NCBI RefSeq assembly: GCF_040822065.1
Contig: NZ_CP162005.1
Span: 1,736,001 to 1,800,000, forward strand
DNA: 64,000 nt
Direction of reading: 5' to 3'
DNA from: Pedobacter sp. WC2423
GTDB lineage: Bacteria; Bacteroidota; Bacteroidia; Sphingobacteriales; Sphingobacteriaceae
Shown here: positions 35,835-42,421 of the stretch, in pieces
Layout of the letters: each line of letters opens with the position of its first letter
Position numbering within the stretch: position 1 is the stretch's first letter
The notes under the pieces: model-generated
Told to the model about the DNA's origin: nothing
Database searches by the model: none
Seen by the model: the letters and a program-made list of their open reading frames with translations, nothing else
Made by a program: the position numbers and the translations under genes

Positions 35835-35853
35835 TTTTACATCATATGTAAAA
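35835..35853. promoter_or_regulatory. palindrome upstream of the large nuclease-like gene
   Basis: TTTTACAT (35835-35842) and ATGTAAAA (35846-35853) are inverted arms around CAT, about 50 bases before the chosen start on the minus strand. It is a possible operator. The rest of 35854-36008 shows nothing else. Confidence 0.4.
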
Positions 35854-36008
35854 ATACCTCATAAATTACACAATATTATAAAACAATTGAATAATTTACT
35901 TTCAATTTATCATAATACGATTTAGCTTTTAACTTCCAAAAAAATGTAATTTTAGAATGAGCTACGAGAGTTGTAATTTAGCTACATACACCCTAATAAT
36001 ACAATCCT

Positions 36009-36629
36009 ATGATACATCTATATTTTGAAGCTCCTAATATATCCGACTGGCTAACCTTTATTGCATCATTTTTAACATTTTGCGTAAGCATGGCTACCTT
36101 TATTATTGGTTACAGGGCTTTAAATACTTGGAGAAATGAAAAAAGGCATAATACAATAGTAAATGCACTCACTATATCAACCAGAGCAAGAAATTACATA
36201 GTAGCTTTACGCAGTCCAGCACAGATGGAAGGAGAATTAGATGAAAAAATAGTTGAACTTTATAAAGACAAAAATATTCCCAGTGAAGTTTTAATAATTG
36301 AATCACGTAGAAAAAATTTTAGTGACCTACTAAATAATATTTACTTAAACAATGAAATAGTATTAATAGAACTTGGTGAACAACATATAATTCACAAGTT
36401 CCTCCAAAAGGTAATTGATATTGAAAATGAGGTTTTGATTGCTTCAGATACTTATGCTAAACTTAAAATTTTAATAGATAAAGGACAAATTGAGAAACAA
36501 GAAGTTAGGTCAGAATTAATTAAGCTGCGAAAAATAATGTTTCAATTTCAGGAGGATGAGCAGTTTAGTGCATTGTCAGATCTGTACGAAGAATTGATTA
36601 CGTTTAGGAAATCGTTGTCTAGAGCTTGA
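36009..36629 (+). CDS. membrane-anchored coiled-coil protein of unknown function
   Basis: A protein of 206 residues with a hydrophobic helix at about 14-34 (LTFIASFLTFCVSMATFIIGY) and then a long cytosolic, charged helical region (ALNTWRNEKRHNTIVNALTI onward) with coiled-coil character towards the end (LSDLYEELITFRKSLSRA). No enzymatic motif is seen. Such one-helix plus helical proteins are frequent in mobile islands and some act as membrane-side effectors, but nothing here identifies a role. It is divergent from the nuclease-repeat gene and is the last intact gene before the right end of the element. Confidence 0.6.
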   Translation: MIHLYFEAPNISDWLTFIASFLTFCVSMATFIIGYRALNTWRNEKRHNTIVNALTISTRARNYIVALRSPAQMEGELDEKIVELYKDKNIPSEVLIIESRRKNFSDLLNNIYLNNEIVLIELGEQHIIHKFLQKVIDIENEVLIASDTYAKLKILIDKGQIEKQEVRSELIKLRKIMFQFQEDEQFSALSDLYEELITFRKSLSRA

Positions 36630-36976
36630 TATTAGTCTAATTATTGAAGAAAACAATACAAAATCAAATAAGTTATCTTTTTCTTTTAGCTTATCAGTAA
36701 AATTGATAGTAATTTAATATCATAGTATACTAAAAAAATTTTGCCATAGAACTTGCACAAGTTGCTATTTTTCACCTTCCTTAAAGAAGTAAATCAGAAA
36801 AAAATAATTTGATAAGCAACTAAATACTTACTAGCTAAAAAGATCGTTAAGTCCTATTAGTAGAATTGTAAAGGTGCATTGATTAAAAGTCTCAAGCTTT
36901 ATTAGTAAACTTCCTGTTTAACAGTTTTATATATTAAATAAACTTGATCTTTTATTTATAAATTTGTATTTTTACG
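36630..36976 (+). other. AT-rich gap before the right end of the element
   Basis: No gene, hairpin or repeat that I can support was seen in this stretch. Confidence 0.4.
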
Positions 36977-37103
36977 ATAGCAATTGCAGCTAAAACGTAT
37001 CGAAATAAATGGTGAGCGATTCGGTGAGTCGAATTTAAAAACCGCCCTAAATACTATATAAACCCTGATATTTGGACTAGGTTCGAATCCCAGCGGGATC
37101 ACA
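36977..37103 (+). other. attR with a 65-bp subterminal repeat (right end of the island)
   Basis: The last 24 bases (37080-37103) are identical to the 3' end of tRNA-Lys. About 100 bases before them is a 65-bp segment starting ATAGCAATTGCAGCT and containing GAGCGATTCGGTGAGTCG, repeated at 38952 with few mismatches. CGATTC and GAGTCG within it form a near-perfect dyad. The segment is probably the arm-type or recombination-factor binding region of the right end. Confidence 0.85.
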
Positions 37104-37133
37104 AAAGCCTCAATGCAAATTGAGGCTTTTTGC
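37102..37133 (+). terminator. terminator hairpin just outside attR
   Basis: AGCCTCAAT and ATTGAGGCT are perfect arms around a GCAA loop, followed by TTTTTGCG. It directly follows the tRNA-derived sequence, like the tRNA terminator at the left end. Confidence 0.75.
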
Positions 37134-37345
37134 GTTAAAGAATATTTCTATCTCCTGCTACTTTCAACTTCATTCCGGATCAAGTCATAAACTTGTGGAT
37201 CAGGGATTAAATTTCAAGTTTTGGGTTTGATGTTTTTTGAGTTCAAAGCAGCTGGTTACGATTCTTTAATCAGCTGATTACTTCCTGATTTTATAGTTCA
37301 GTTTATCCTTATTAAACGCTCCTGATTACTTTGATAAGAGGTCGG

Positions 37346-37558
37346 TCAACTCTTCAGCGGAATTCTTAGCGGCAGGAAAGATCCTGTTTTTTCCAGGCTG
37401 GCTACTTTGACGAAAGTTCTCTGATGCCTTTGGATTTCCATTGTTTGTTTCCTTTTGCCCGGTACAGAACTTTTGAAACAACCTGTACGCCAAACTGCTG
37501 CTTTAAAAATGAAATCGTTAAGGATTCCCTTTGAAAATTTACCCGTTAAACTTCCCAT
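37346..37558 (-). pseudogene. frameshifted remnant of a small conserved-looking protein
   Basis: The frame begins MGSLTGKFSKGILNDFIFKA. After that, another frame gives the more natural reading SENFRQSSQPGKNRIF and AAKNSAEELTDLL, which continues past the stop. The mixture of two readable frames suggests a gene of unknown function that has lost its frame. No function is proposed. Confidence 0.3.
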
Positions 37559-37630
37559 AATAAATATCTTTTCACCAATGTAAGCTATTCGCGTTAAAGA
37601 TTATCCTGATGCGTAAAAAATGGCCGTAAT

Positions 37631-37895
37631 TGTCCGCAGCTGTCTGCAATTGTCCGCAGTTGTCCATGGGTTAGTCAAAGGGGAAATTATAATTTCATTC
37701 ATCTTCAACTAGTTATGGTTTGGTTATGCCTGAGTGGTGGTCGGGATGACACCAGGTTGTAAACGGGCTGTAACTATGGCAAGTCTAAGTCATTTCAACT
37801 AGTTGTTTTGACTTAGACTTGCCATGCTCTCGCGTTACTTTAGCACTGCTCTTACCCTAACGAGTACTCGGGCAGTACCCGGGCAGTACCCGGAC
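37631..37895. repeat. cluster of short tandem repeats and a 50-bp cruciform
   Basis: Four 10-base units of the type TGTCCGCAG(C/T) lie at 37631-37670. A hairpin with 17-base perfect arms (ATGGCAAGTCTAAGTCA, 37776-37792, and its complement, 37809-37825) encloses a loop that contains the palindrome CAACTAGTTG. Three 11-base units of the type AGTACCCGGGC lie at 37863-37895. No coding capacity is seen. Confidence 0.75.
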
Positions 37896-38251
37896 GATAT
37901 AGCTTTATGATTTAGCTATTTTGAATTTATTTACGAACAGCCCGGCCTTGTTTCCCCCGAGTCATTCTCATGCAAATTGAAAGCTTTCAGCGCAACTTCC
38001 AGAGACATAAGAGCATCCGTGACAGCAAAGACTTTCTGTTGAGCGTGTCAAAATTTATGCTTAAAAAATGAGCCTGCTCCAAAAGTTTATGACTTGATCC
38101 TTCATTCCTGTGTTACGATCTATATAAACAACAGGAAGCCTATCATAAATTTGCAGACATCTTTGGATACCATTAAACTTAGTTATTATACCTAACTGAG
38201 ATTGTGTAATCCAGATGGTATGTGTAAATTGCAATATAATTTAGGAGCGAT
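37896..38251 (+). other. gap between the repeat cluster and the small operon
   Basis: Apart from the plus-strand 18-base repeat at 38083-38100, no feature is supported. The minus-strand frame at 38179-38406 overlaps the real small gene on the other strand. Confidence 0.4.
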
Positions 38252-38431
38252 ATGAAAAAAGAAACTAAAGACAATCTTAACGAACTTCCAAAAACATGCG
38301 TTACCGAATTATCTGATAATGAGCGTCTAAATAAAGATATATTTCGTTCTGATTTTGATAAACTTAAACTCTTTACCAAAATGTTACGCACAAATAATCT
38401 TTTCAATAAGGCAGTGATAATTCATAAGTAG
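38252..38431 (+). CDS. 59-residue protein, possible antitoxin or partner of the nucleotidyltransferase
   Basis: A short gene of 59 codons with an AGGAG ribosome-binding site seven bases before ATG. The protein is charged and helical (MKKETKDNLNELPKTCVTEL, then RLNKDIFRSDFDKLKLFTKMLRTNN). The downstream gene starts five bases after its stop, so the two are one operon. A small charged protein before a nucleotidyltransferase is the layout of several toxin-antitoxin pairs. It has no recognised DNA-binding domain, so calling it an antitoxin is inference. Confidence 0.6.
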   Translation: MKKETKDNLNELPKTCVTELSDNERLNKDIFRSDFDKLKLFTKMLRTNNLFNKAVIIHK

Positions 38432-38436
38432 TTTAT

Positions 38437-38916
38437 ATGGACGTTTTAGATGAAGTATTACTGCGATTTTGGAGTTCTTTAAATAATCATGATGTAAAAT
38501 ATATTATGGTTGGTGGATTTGCTACTAGATTTCATGGTTTTAACCGAAGTACTGATGACCTGGATATTTGGTTGTACGATACCCTGGATAATAGAAAGAA
38601 TCTCAGGGCTGCATTTAATGAATTAGATTATGGTGATTTTCCTTCTTTTGAAACGATGGAATTCGTATCTGGATGGACAAGCATCTATATAGATAATGCA
38701 ATCGAACTGGATATTATGACCTCTATGAAAGGACTAGAATCCCTTTCCTTTTTGGAATGTCTTGACCTCGCCTCTATTGCAGTCTTTGAAGATATAAAAG
38801 TCCCTTTTTTGCATATCAACCAACTAATAACTAATAAGAAAGCTGTAAATAGACCAAAAGATCAAATCGACGTAATTGAGTTGGAAAAAATCAGGGAATT
38901 TAGAGATCATAAATAA
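38437..38916 (+). CDS. nucleotidyltransferase of the AbiEii / DUF6036 kind
   Basis: A protein of 159 residues with the nucleotidyltransferase signature. GG at 26-27 is in IMVGGFATRFHGFNRST, followed by the acidic D40, D41 and D43 in DDLDIW, and a later acid in ELDIMTS. The C-terminal segment FLHINQLITNKKAVNRPKDQIDVIELEKI is typical of small nucleotidyltransferases in TA-like modules. Such toxins modify tRNA or other nucleotide acceptors. The gene lies between the two right ends of the island, in the older element. Confidence 0.78.
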   Translation: MDVLDEVLLRFWSSLNNHDVKYIMVGGFATRFHGFNRSTDDLDIWLYDTLDNRKNLRAAFNELDYGDFPSFETMEFVSGWTSIYIDNAIELDIMTSMKGLESLSFLECLDLASIAVFEDIKVPFLHINQLITNKKAVNRPKDQIDVIELEKIREFRDHK

Positions 38917-38951
38917 TTATGCTTCTTAATTGATATTACGTAATTTGGAAA

Positions 38952-39077
38952 ATAGCAATTGCAGCTCAAACGTATCGAAATAAAAGGTGAGCGATTCGGT
39001 GAGTCGCTTTTTAAAAACCTTCCAGATAGCCTTTAAACGCTGAAAATTGAACGAAGTTCACATCGCAGCGGGATCAC
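38952..39077 (+). other. second, degenerate right end (attR relic)
   Basis: The 65-bp subterminal repeat recurs from 38952 (GCAGCTCAAACGTATCGAAA, then GAGCGATTCGGTGAGTCG) and, at the same distance of about 100 bases, a worn tRNA end, TTCACATCGCAGCGGGATCAC, ends at 39077. CAGCGGGATCAC is intact. The rest of the tRNA end has changed. This is the relic of an earlier element in the same tRNA. Confidence 0.75.
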
Positions 39078-39114
39078 CAGCAAAACAAGAAGCTTCTTTG
39101 GTTTAAGCCAATCT

Positions 39115-39288
39115 TTATTGCCCAATTAAAAATGGTTGGTGCTTTAATTGTTCATCATAATCTGCTTGTTTAAAAAATGGCCAAATATCGAAGTTTCCAG
39201 GCTCTTGAAATTTTTTAAATGCTTCTTCCTACTCTTTTATTGTATCTCTATAATATTGTCCCAGTGACAGAACAGAAATATTATTCAT
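39115..39288 (-). pseudogene. 58-codon gene with an internal amber stop
   Basis: From ATG at 39288 the frame reads MNNISVLSLGQYYRDTIKE, then TAG at 39229-39231, then continues in phase as EEAFKKFQEPGNFDIWPFF and DYDEQLKHQPFLIGQ to TAA at 39115. The composition after the stop is protein-like. A one-base change would restore it. No function is known. Confidence 0.45.
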
Positions 39289-39546
39289 AAGTCAATTTAA
39301 AGGAGTAAAAAACATTGAATTCTTCCTGTTCAGGCTTACTCAACTCTATGTCTAAATCAAAAAAACACGACTACTCCATAAGTATATGACTTGATCTGTT
39401 CAAACCCAGGACTGAAAGTAAATTATTGGATAATAGGATTAAACGCTATTAAAAAGAATATTATTGCAAAAGTAATTATTAGTATAAATATAATAAAAAT
39501 ATAAATATTATTGTAATCTTGCTATATTTAAACTATATTTTTATTT
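39289..39546. other. AT-rich gap before the NRPS-PKS region
   Basis: A third copy of the 18-base repeat with two changes lies at 39380-39397. Nothing else is supported apart from promoter-like TATATTTA upstream of the hydrolase gene. Confidence 0.4.
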
Positions 39547-41415
39547 ATGATACGCCAATTTTTAATTTTTCTATCTCTATTTGTTTCTCTAACGACTGCC
39601 GCTCAAAACCCAAAAACTAAATTGGAGATTTGTAATACATTTTTCCCGGATTGGAAAGAAGTAAATAATAAAGACATCAGATACTATTCTTTTAGTGTTC
39701 CAGAAAATTGGAATTATCCTAATAAAAAAATAAAATTGGCAGTCGCCCAACTTTTATGTCTAAAAAAAACAAATGAAAATATTGTCTTTATTTCGGGAGG
39801 TCCGGGAGGGTGGTCAATTGGTGCTATAAAAAAATGGCTTCATCATCCACTAAGAGAAAAAGCTAATATAATTTTGATTGACCTGAGAGGAACAGGATTC
39901 TCCCAACCAAGCCTCTGCCCGGATCTTGGAAAAAAAATACTAAATGTTTTCAGTCAAGATATCTATGGAAATAAAGAGATAAACGCTATTGTAGATATTT
40001 CGAAGGAATGTAAAGAACATCTTCTGAAAGAAAAAATAGACCCCAATGAATACAACAGTAATAATATTGCTCAAGATATACATACTTTAAAAAGTGAATT
40101 AAAAATTAATAAGTGGTATATCTACGGACTATCTTATGGAACGTATATTGCCCAGCTGTATTCCAAAACATACCCTGGCGATGTTAAAGGTCTAATTCTA
40201 GACTCTCCTATTTCCGGATTATCTGATTATTACGGCAAAAACACTTCTAATTACCTTAATAGTTTATATCTATTATTTAAAGATTCTAAAAGTAAATTCC
40301 CAGATCTGGAAAAAGAGTACAACTCGGTAATTAATAAATTGAACAGCAAAGGTCTTTCAGTAAGTGTAGATAAAAAAATCATCGCTGGTGGGCATTTTAC
40401 CTATAATGCAGATGACTTTAAACTTATTATCCAACAATCCCTTTATAACAAACAGCTGATAGAGGTTATTCCATTAATAATAGACGCATTTAATAAAGAA
40501 AATAAAAATGTATTATCCAGCCTTGTGGAATCTTTTTCTGAGTCGCTGAAAAGAGATTTCGGAACCTATTATTGTGTAACGTGCAATGATGTATATAATA
40601 ATCAGAGTATTTCTCTTTTTGATGAAAATTCAAAAAAGCAGGATAAAAACGGAGCACTATTATTCTACCGCTCGGATTTATTCGTTTGTCAAAGCTGGGG
40701 GATTGCTCAAAAACCCACAAGCGATAAGGATAAACAAAAAGACAGCACATATAAAACTTTGATTTTTGCAGGGAAGTATGATCCGATTACCCCCTTATCA
40801 AACGGAGAAAAACTTGCTAAGCAGCTAAAAAACAGCTATTTGGTAAAAATGCCATACGGGCATGGAACTAGCTTCTCTAAAGAAGGAAAACAGATGCTGG
40901 CGCGTTTTATAAGCGGTTCAGCTGTTGAAACTGATAATAAAGCTCCCGAAGTTCAATTTGTTTCACATCATATATTTTATAATAAAGGGATAGCTAAATT
41001 GGCAGAAAATTTTAATAAACCTGATTGGTTATTTTTATCGTCCTTGATTATCGCCTTGTTACTGATTATAAGTTCTATATTTATTTTAATTCCCAAGTTA
41101 AAAGCAACCGAAAACCGTACATTATATTCTCTTATCTTATTTAATTCCTTTCTAGGTATCGTGTTGTTTTTGTCTTTAAGCTATGGAATCCTTCAAACTA
41201 CCAACCAAAATATTTACATTTTGTTATTTGGTCTTATCAAGAAGTTTGAATTTGTTATTTATCTCGCTTATATATACATTTTTAGTACACTAGTAAGCTT
41301 TGGTTTGGTTCTTGTCAAACGAAATACCATTAAGAATATTGAGCTGATTTATGGTCTGATTTTCTCTTATATCTTATTGATTATATACTTAGCATTTTGG
41401 GGCATTATTTTATAA
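39547..41415 (+). CDS. exported alpha/beta hydrolase (S33/TAP-like) with four C-terminal membrane helices
   Basis: A protein of 622 residues. It has a signal peptide (MIRQFLIFLSLFVSLTTAAQ). The hydrolase fold shows the oxyanion region ISGGPGGW, RGTGFSQPS, the nucleophile S196 in GLSYG, an aspartate in FAGKYDPITP, and a histidine in MPYGHGTS. This order is typical of S33 prolyl aminopeptidase-like and TAP-like enzymes. After about residue 490 there are four hydrophobic segments (PDWLFLSSLIIALLLI and later), so the protein may be anchored in the membrane. It converges on the nucleotidyltransferase of the peptide cluster. A role in peptide processing or in self-protection is a guess from position. 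Confidence 0.8.
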   Translation: MIRQFLIFLSLFVSLTTAAQNPKTKLEICNTFFPDWKEVNNKDIRYYSFSVPENWNYPNKKIKLAVAQLLCLKKTNENIVFISGGPGGWSIGAIKKWLHHPLREKANIILIDLRGTGFSQPSLCPDLGKKILNVFSQDIYGNKEINAIVDISKECKEHLLKEKIDPNEYNSNNIAQDIHTLKSELKINKWYIYGLSYGTYIAQLYSKTYPGDVKGLILDSPISGLSDYYGKNTSNYLNSLYLLFKDSKSKFPDLEKEYNSVINKLNSKGLSVSVDKKIIAGGHFTYNADDFKLIIQQSLYNKQLIEVIPLIIDAFNKENKNVLSSLVESFSESLKRDFGTYYCVTCNDVYNNQSISLFDENSKKQDKNGALLFYRSDLFVCQSWGIAQKPTSDKDKQKDSTYKTLIFAGKYDPITPLSNGEKLAKQLKNSYLVKMPYGHGTSFSKEGKQMLARFISGSAVETDNKAPEVQFVSHHIFYNKGIAKLAENFNKPDWLFLSSLIIALLLIISSIFILIPKLKATENRTLYSLILFNSFLGIVLFLSLSYGILQTTNQNIYILLFGLIKKFEFVIYLAYIYIFSTLVSFGLVLVKRNTIKNIELIYGLIFSYILLIIYLAFWGIIL

Positions 41416-41447
41416 CGAATATTCAATCTGTTGTATTTACCTGGTTA

Positions 41448-42410
41448 TCATTGAAATTTTCTTTTGATGCCATATTCACATTCCGGAATGGCTATATTTT
41501 TAATAAAATTTAATACAAATTTTTCAAACTCAACGTTGAGGTTGAATCCATTATGAGCTGCCACTAGTGCTGAGTAATGCTGATAAAGCTCTGCTGTTTG
41601 TATCAATGCATTCTGCATAGAAATTATATCCTCCTTAAGTAAGGTACTAACCAGTTTTCTGTATAGGTCTTCTCCCCCCCATTGTTTAATTTTATGGCCG
41701 TTATAATAAACATCTTTTTCCTTTTCTTCAAGCAAGCACTTTTGTTCAATCATCCTTATTAATTCTTTCTTTAAATAGTGGTCATAAACAAGCAAGGTAT
41801 AATAAAATTCTTCTCTTATTAATTTAACAGATGCCGTATAACAGGATTGCCAAAAAAAATTGTACCCCTTCAAAAACTCTTTTTCCGTTAGTGTAACGCT
41901 TTTTGTTTTTGAAAAATTGATTGCATCAATAAGTGTTTTTTCCAAATTAATTTTGTCAGCATGAATTCTGTAACCTCTTTGTATTGTACTGTAAAATTTG
42001 ATAATATTTCCAGACAATAATCTGCTCAAAAATTCAGGCAATACACCTATTAATCTGTATTTTTTCAACATGAAATAATACTTAATCATATTGAATCGCG
42101 AGAGGTCTATTATTGTTATATCATACATTAAGCCATTATCCAGGATTATTTTATTTTTATCAACACCTTCGCCCGAATCTCTAAAAACCCTCCTTGAAAT
42201 CATATTGCCTAAAGGCGAAATCCAGCTATCATCCGTATAATTCATGTATTTTCTGGGTATTGTAGTAAATACATACAGATCTAAATCTGAAAACGAATCC
42301 ATATATCCCTGTGAGAAACTACCTACGGACATCAGGGCTTTGATATCTGGATTATTCTTAATTACTTTTTCTATTCCCTGGTTGATCTGTTCTATTCTTT
42401 CTCTAAGCAT
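41448..42410 (-). CDS. ANT(6)-like nucleotidyltransferase
   Basis: A protein of 320 residues with the signature VGSFSQGYMDSFSDLDLYV (G30, S31, metal acids D42 and D44) of the aminoglycoside 6-adenylyltransferase branch. A third acid lies in YDITIIDLS. The helical C-terminal half contains a W-rich core (FFWQSC) as in AadS-like enzymes. Members of the branch adenylylate streptomycin-type drugs. In this position, last in the cluster on the same strand, it could modify the product or protect the host, or it may be unrelated. It starts 11 bases after the TonB-dependent protein stop. Confidence 0.72.
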   Translation of the reverse strand: MLRERIEQINQGIEKVIKNNPDIKALMSVGSFSQGYMDSFSDLDLYVFTTIPRKYMNYTDDSWISPLGNMISRRVFRDSGEGVDKNKIILDNGLMYDITIIDLSRFNMIKYYFMLKKYRLIGVLPEFLSRLLSGNIIKFYSTIQRGYRIHADKINLEKTLIDAINFSKTKSVTLTEKEFLKGYNFFWQSCYTASVKLIREEFYYTLLVYDHYLKKELIRMIEQKCLLEEKEKDVYYNGHKIKQWGGEDLYRKLVSTLLKEDIISMQNALIQTAELYQHYSALVAAHNGFNLNVEFEKFVLNFIKNIAIPECEYGIKRKFQ

Positions 42411-42421
42411 TATTCTGTTGT

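Larger units (their letters stand above)
37177..38100. repeat. 18-bp perfect inverted repeat pair, 924 bp across
   Basis: The minus-strand copy at 37177-37194 and the plus-strand copy at 38083-38100 (AAGTTTATGACTTGATCC) are identical, with partial similarity on both sides. A third copy with two changes lies at 39380-39397. The pair encloses a decayed gene and the short repeats of 37631-37895. Confidence 0.5.

Noticed and set aside
37080..37103. Second tRNA-Lys gene at the island's right end
   Set aside because: Only the T-arm half and acceptor strand are present. There is no D arm or anticodon arm upstream, so it is an attachment-site copy.
22599..37103. Prophage
   Set aside because: No capsid, tail, terminase or lysis gene is visible. 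The cargo is nuclease and unknown genes only.
37631..37895. CRISPR array
   Set aside because: The units are 10-11 bases, contiguous and without unique spacers, and no cas genes are nearby.
38179..38406. Minus-strand 75-residue gene
   Set aside because: It is opposite the 59-residue gene at 38252, which has a good ribosome-binding site and an operon partner.
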